The translations under genes were made by a program, and so were the position numbers. From Collinsella sp. (GTDB taxonomy: Bacteria; Actinomycetota; Coriobacteriia; Coriobacteriales; Coriobacteriaceae): 64,000 nt of DNA. The stretch is from assembly GCA_019414245.1 (NCBI GenBank), contig DXMK01000007.1, forward strand, positions 186,001 to 250,000, read 5' to 3'. The notes under the pieces were generated by a model. That model saw only the letters and a list, made by a program, of their open reading frames with translations, searched no databases and was not told the DNA's origin. Positions 61,385-64,000 of this stretch are shown one piece after another (positions within the stretch are counted from its first letter, which is position 1; every line of letters starts with the position of its first letter).

Positions 61385-62808
61385 GAATCTGCTTGGTACT
61401 CGAGGGTTGCTACCCTTATGTGCACGGCGGCGTATCTACCTGGATGCATGGCTATATCCAGGCCATGCCCGAGCACGAGTTCGTGCTGTGGGTGATTGGC
61501 GCGCATGCTGCCGACCGCGGCAAATTTGTCTACGAGCTGCCCAGCAACGTGGTCGAGGTGCACGAGGTGTTCCTGGACGATGCCCTGCGGCTTTCGGGCG
61601 AGCAACATGAAGCCAGTTTTAACGACCGCGAGCGCGAGGCGCTACGCCGCCTGGTGTCGCTCTCCAATCCGGACTGGGACGTGCTGTTCGATATCTTCCA
61701 GCGCCGTCGCGTGCATCCGCTCTCGTTTTTGCAGAGCCGCACGTTTATGGATATCTTCCGCGACGTGTGCCTTGCCGAGTACCCCTACACGCCCTTCGCC
61801 GACGCATTCCACACCATGCGCTCTATGCTGTTGCCGGTGCTCTACCTGCTGGGCAGCGAGGTGCCGGTTGCCGATGTGTACCACGCTATCTCGACCGGCT
61901 ACGGCGGCCTGCTCGCCTGCCTGGGCTCAAGCGTTCACCATGCGCCGGTGCTGCTCACCGAGCACGGCATCTATACCCGCGAGCGCGAGGAAGAGATCAT
62001 TCGCGCCGACTGGGTGGTGCCGTCGTTTAAGGACCGCTGGATTCGCTTTTTCTACCTGCTTTCGGAGGAGATCTACCGCCGCGCCTTCCGCGTGACGAGT
62101 TTGTTCCATAACGCCCGCAAGACGCAGATCGATATGGGTTGCGATGCAGACAAATGTCTGGTCATCCCCAACGGCATCCAGTTCGACTGCTTTAAGGACA
62201 TTCCCTTAAAGCCCGATGACGGCTGGGTGGACATTGGCGCGGTGGTGCGCCTGGCGCCCATCAAGGACGTCAAGACTATGATCTATGCCTTTTTTGAGCT
62301 GCACGAGCGCCTGCCCAAGGTGCGCCTGCACATCATGGGCGGCGTGGACGACGAAGAGTACGGCGCCGAGTGCCACGCGCTGGTCGAAACCCTGGGCGTG
62401 CGCGACCTGATCTTTACCGGCCGCGTCAACGTGGTCGAGTACATGGAAAAGCTCGACTTTACCATTTTGACGAGCATCTCCGAGGGCCAGCCGCTCAGCG
62501 TGCTGGAGTCGCTTGCCGCGTGTCGTCCCTGCGTGACGACCGAGGTGGGCTGCTGCCGTGAGTTGCTCGAAGGCGCTCCGGGCGATGACTTTGGCGTGGC
62601 AGGTTTTGTGACGCCGCCTATGTATCGCAAGGGCTTGGCCGATGCCATGGAACGCATGTGCACAAGCCGCGCCCGTCGCATTGAGATGGGGGAGCGAGGC
62701 AAGCGTCGCGTTGCCACGTACTTTTTGCACGAGCAGATGCTCGCCAACTATCGCGCGCTGTACGACGTGACGGCGCAAGCGTTTGACCTGCCCAGAGAGG
62801 GGGAGTAG
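61381..62808 (+). CDS. pelF: Pel polysaccharide glycosyltransferase PelF
   Basis: A 475-residue GT4 enzyme, the cytosolic polymerase of Pel using UDP-GalNAc/GlcNAc-type donors. CLVLEGCYPYVHGGVSTW at the start is a PelF signature; the C-terminal half has VVRLAPIKDVKTMIYAF and ILTSISEGQPLSVLESLA. ATGA overlap with pelA. Full length. Confidence 0.93.
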   Translation: MRICLVLEGCYPYVHGGVSTWMHGYIQAMPEHEFVLWVIGAHAADRGKFVYELPSNVVEVHEVFLDDALRLSGEQHEASFNDREREALRRLVSLSNPDWDVLFDIFQRRRVHPLSFLQSRTFMDIFRDVCLAEYPYTPFADAFHTMRSMLLPVLYLLGSEVPVADVYHAISTGYGGLLACLGSSVHHAPVLLTEHGIYTREREEEIIRADWVVPSFKDRWIRFFYLLSEEIYRRAFRVTSLFHNARKTQIDMGCDADKCLVIPNGIQFDCFKDIPLKPDDGWVDIGAVVRLAPIKDVKTMIYAFFELHERLPKVRLHIMGGVDDEEYGAECHALVETLGVRDLIFTGRVNVVEYMEKLDFTILTSISEGQPLSVLESLAACRPCVTTEVGCCRELLEGAPGDDFGVAGFVTPPMYRKGLADAMERMCTSRARRIEMGERGKRRVATYFLHEQMLANYRALYDVTAQAFDLPREGE

Positions 62809-62811
62809 CCG

Positions 62812-64000
62812 GTGGCCGGAATCGGTTTTGAGCTCAAGCGCCTGTTTAGGCGCAAGGGCCTGTTTGCCACGATGCGCGCCTATGGCTACGCCGGCATTGT
62901 GTGCACGGGCCCGATGCTGCTGGGCGTGCTGCTCCAGGTGGGTATCTTGGTGCTGTGCGGTCTGTGGGGCGTGGGACGCGCCAACCAAGACCTGCTGGTG
63001 TGCATGGTGACCTATACGCTGCTGGCGTCGCTCACGCTCACGAGCTTTTTCTCCATGCCGGTCACGCGCTTTTTGGCTGATATGTTGTTTGCCGAGCGCG
63101 AGGACGAGATTCTGCCCTCGTTTTGGGGCTCCAATGCTGTCATGCTCGTTGCGGGCACGGTGCTCTACGGCGTCTTCCTGCTGTTCTCGGGCGCCACGCT
63201 GCTGCAGGGGCTGCTGTGCCTGTGGCTGTTCAACATTATGATCGTCAACTGGAACGGCATGAGTTACCTCACTGCCACCAAGGATTACCGCGGTATCCTA
63301 TGCAGCTTTGCGGCTGCCATTGGCGTGGCGTGCCTGTGCGCCCTGGCCGCGCTGGCGCTGGGACTGCCGCCGGTCGAGGGCCTGTTGGCGTCAATTGCTC
63401 TGGGCTACGGCGTCATGCTCGCCTGGGACGTGGTGCTGCTGTACCGTTATTTTCCTCAGAGCGACCGCAGCCCCTGGCTCTTTTTGCAGTGGCTCGATCA
63501 GCTTATGCCGCTGGCGCTCACGGGCTTGTTTACCAACCTGGGTCTCTTTGCGCACTTGGTGATAATTTGGGCCGGTCCCATTGGCGTGCAGGTCAAGGGC
63601 TTGTTTTATGGTGCGCCCTACCACGATGTGCCGGCGCTCATCGCGTTTTTGACGATCCTGGTCACGTCCGTCAACTTTGTGGTCTCGGTCGAGGTCAACT
63701 TTTATCCGCGCTATCGCGACTACTACAGCCTGTTCAACGACGGTGGCGTGGTGGGCGACATTGTGGTGGCCGAGGAGGAAATGCTTGCCACGCTCAATCG
63801 AGAACTGCGCTTTTGTGCGCTCAAGCAGCTGTTTGTGACTGCTGCGGTCATTTCGCTCGAGACCACGGTGCTGTCGGCCCTGCCGTTGGGCTTTAACAAC
63901 CTGATGCACGGTTATTTTCGTACGCTGTGCGTGGGCTATGGCCTGTATGCCGTGGGCAATACGGTGATGCTTATCTTGCTGTACTTTACCGACTATAAGG
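62812..64000 (+). CDS. pelG: Pel exporter PelG (partial, cut by window end)
   Basis: The frame from GTG 62812 stays open to base 64000 (396 codons). AGIGFELKRLFRRKGLF is the typical PelG start, followed by at least nine hydrophobic segments of a MOP-type transporter. PelG carries the growing polymer across the membrane with PelD, PelE and PelF. AGAGGGGGAG precedes the start, 3 bases after pelF. Confidence 0.9.
   Translation, partial: MAGIGFELKRLFRRKGLFATMRAYGYAGIVCTGPMLLGVLLQVGILVLCGLWGVGRANQDLLVCMVTYTLLASLTLTSFFSMPVTRFLADMLFAEREDEILPSFWGSNAVMLVAGTVLYGVFLLFSGATLLQGLLCLWLFNIMIVNWNGMSYLTATKDYRGILCSFAAAIGVACLCALAALALGLPPVEGLLASIALGYGVMLAWDVVLLYRYFPQSDRSPWLFLQWLDQLMPLALTGLFTNLGLFAHLVIIWAGPIGVQVKGLFYGAPYHDVPALIAFLTILVTSVNFVVSVEVNFYPRYRDYYSLFNDGGVVGDIVVAEEEMLATLNRELRFCALKQLFVTAAVISLETTVLSALPLGFNNLMHGYFRTLCVGYGLYAVGNTVMLILLYFTDYK

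Overview
The window is high-GC chromosomal DNA from an anaerobic actinobacterium. The best guess is a gut Coriobacteriia, probably Collinsella or a close relative. This is inferred from the strong G/C third-position bias, the mix of molybdenum, selenium and formate genes, a LoaP-type exopolysaccharide locus and a Gram-positive Pel operon. No rRNA gene is present to prove it.

1-20000: molybdenum and selenium metabolism. The end of moeA, then mogA and modABC, supply molybdopterin and molybdate. A selenium block follows: a selD whose active-site codon is UGA with a bacterial SECIS hairpin behind it, a YedF-like TusA/DsrE protein, a DUF3343 protein and a class V aminotransferase (selenocysteine lyase/cysteine desulfurase type). 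After a BrnQ transporter, tRNA-Pro, tRNA-Gly and a formate/nitrite channel come selA, selB and tRNA-Sec. Glutamate dehydrogenase and a two-gene xanthine-dehydrogenase-type molybdenum hydroxylase close the block. The layout suits a cell that makes a Mo/Sec formate dehydrogenase, which would lie outside the window.

20000-36000: mostly housekeeping. tRNA-Leu, tig-clpP-clpX, valS, folC, an M24 peptidase, a reverse-strand glycerol-3-phosphate-dehydrogenase-like operon (GlpA-like, FAD oxidoreductase, DUF1667), a zinc-ribbon membrane protein and a ThrS that lacks the TGS domain.

36000-46900: an exopolysaccharide locus with lower GC. A LoaP/NusG-like antiterminator is followed by an initiating sugar transferase, three glycosyltransferases, a Wzy-like polymerase, a pyruvyltransferase with an iron-sulfur partner, a flippase and an acyltransferase. 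Poly-G tracts of 9 to 11 bases lie in or at the start of three of these genes.

46900-56400: an accessory, partly decayed defence island. It holds a reverse transcriptase interrupted by one in-frame amber codon, an unknown protein, an IS256-type transposase remnant, a DUF4393 (Abi_alpha) gene with a two-TM partner, an Abi_2 stub, a DUF2188 protein and a RloA/RloB (AbiL-like) ATPase/TOPRIM pair.

56400-64000: a pelDEAFG operon for a Pel-type polysaccharide, with PelG cut by the window end. PelD keeps an RxxD c-di-GMP site five residues before a degenerate GGDEF.

Intergenic spaces carry several families of long inverted repeats that recur within the window.
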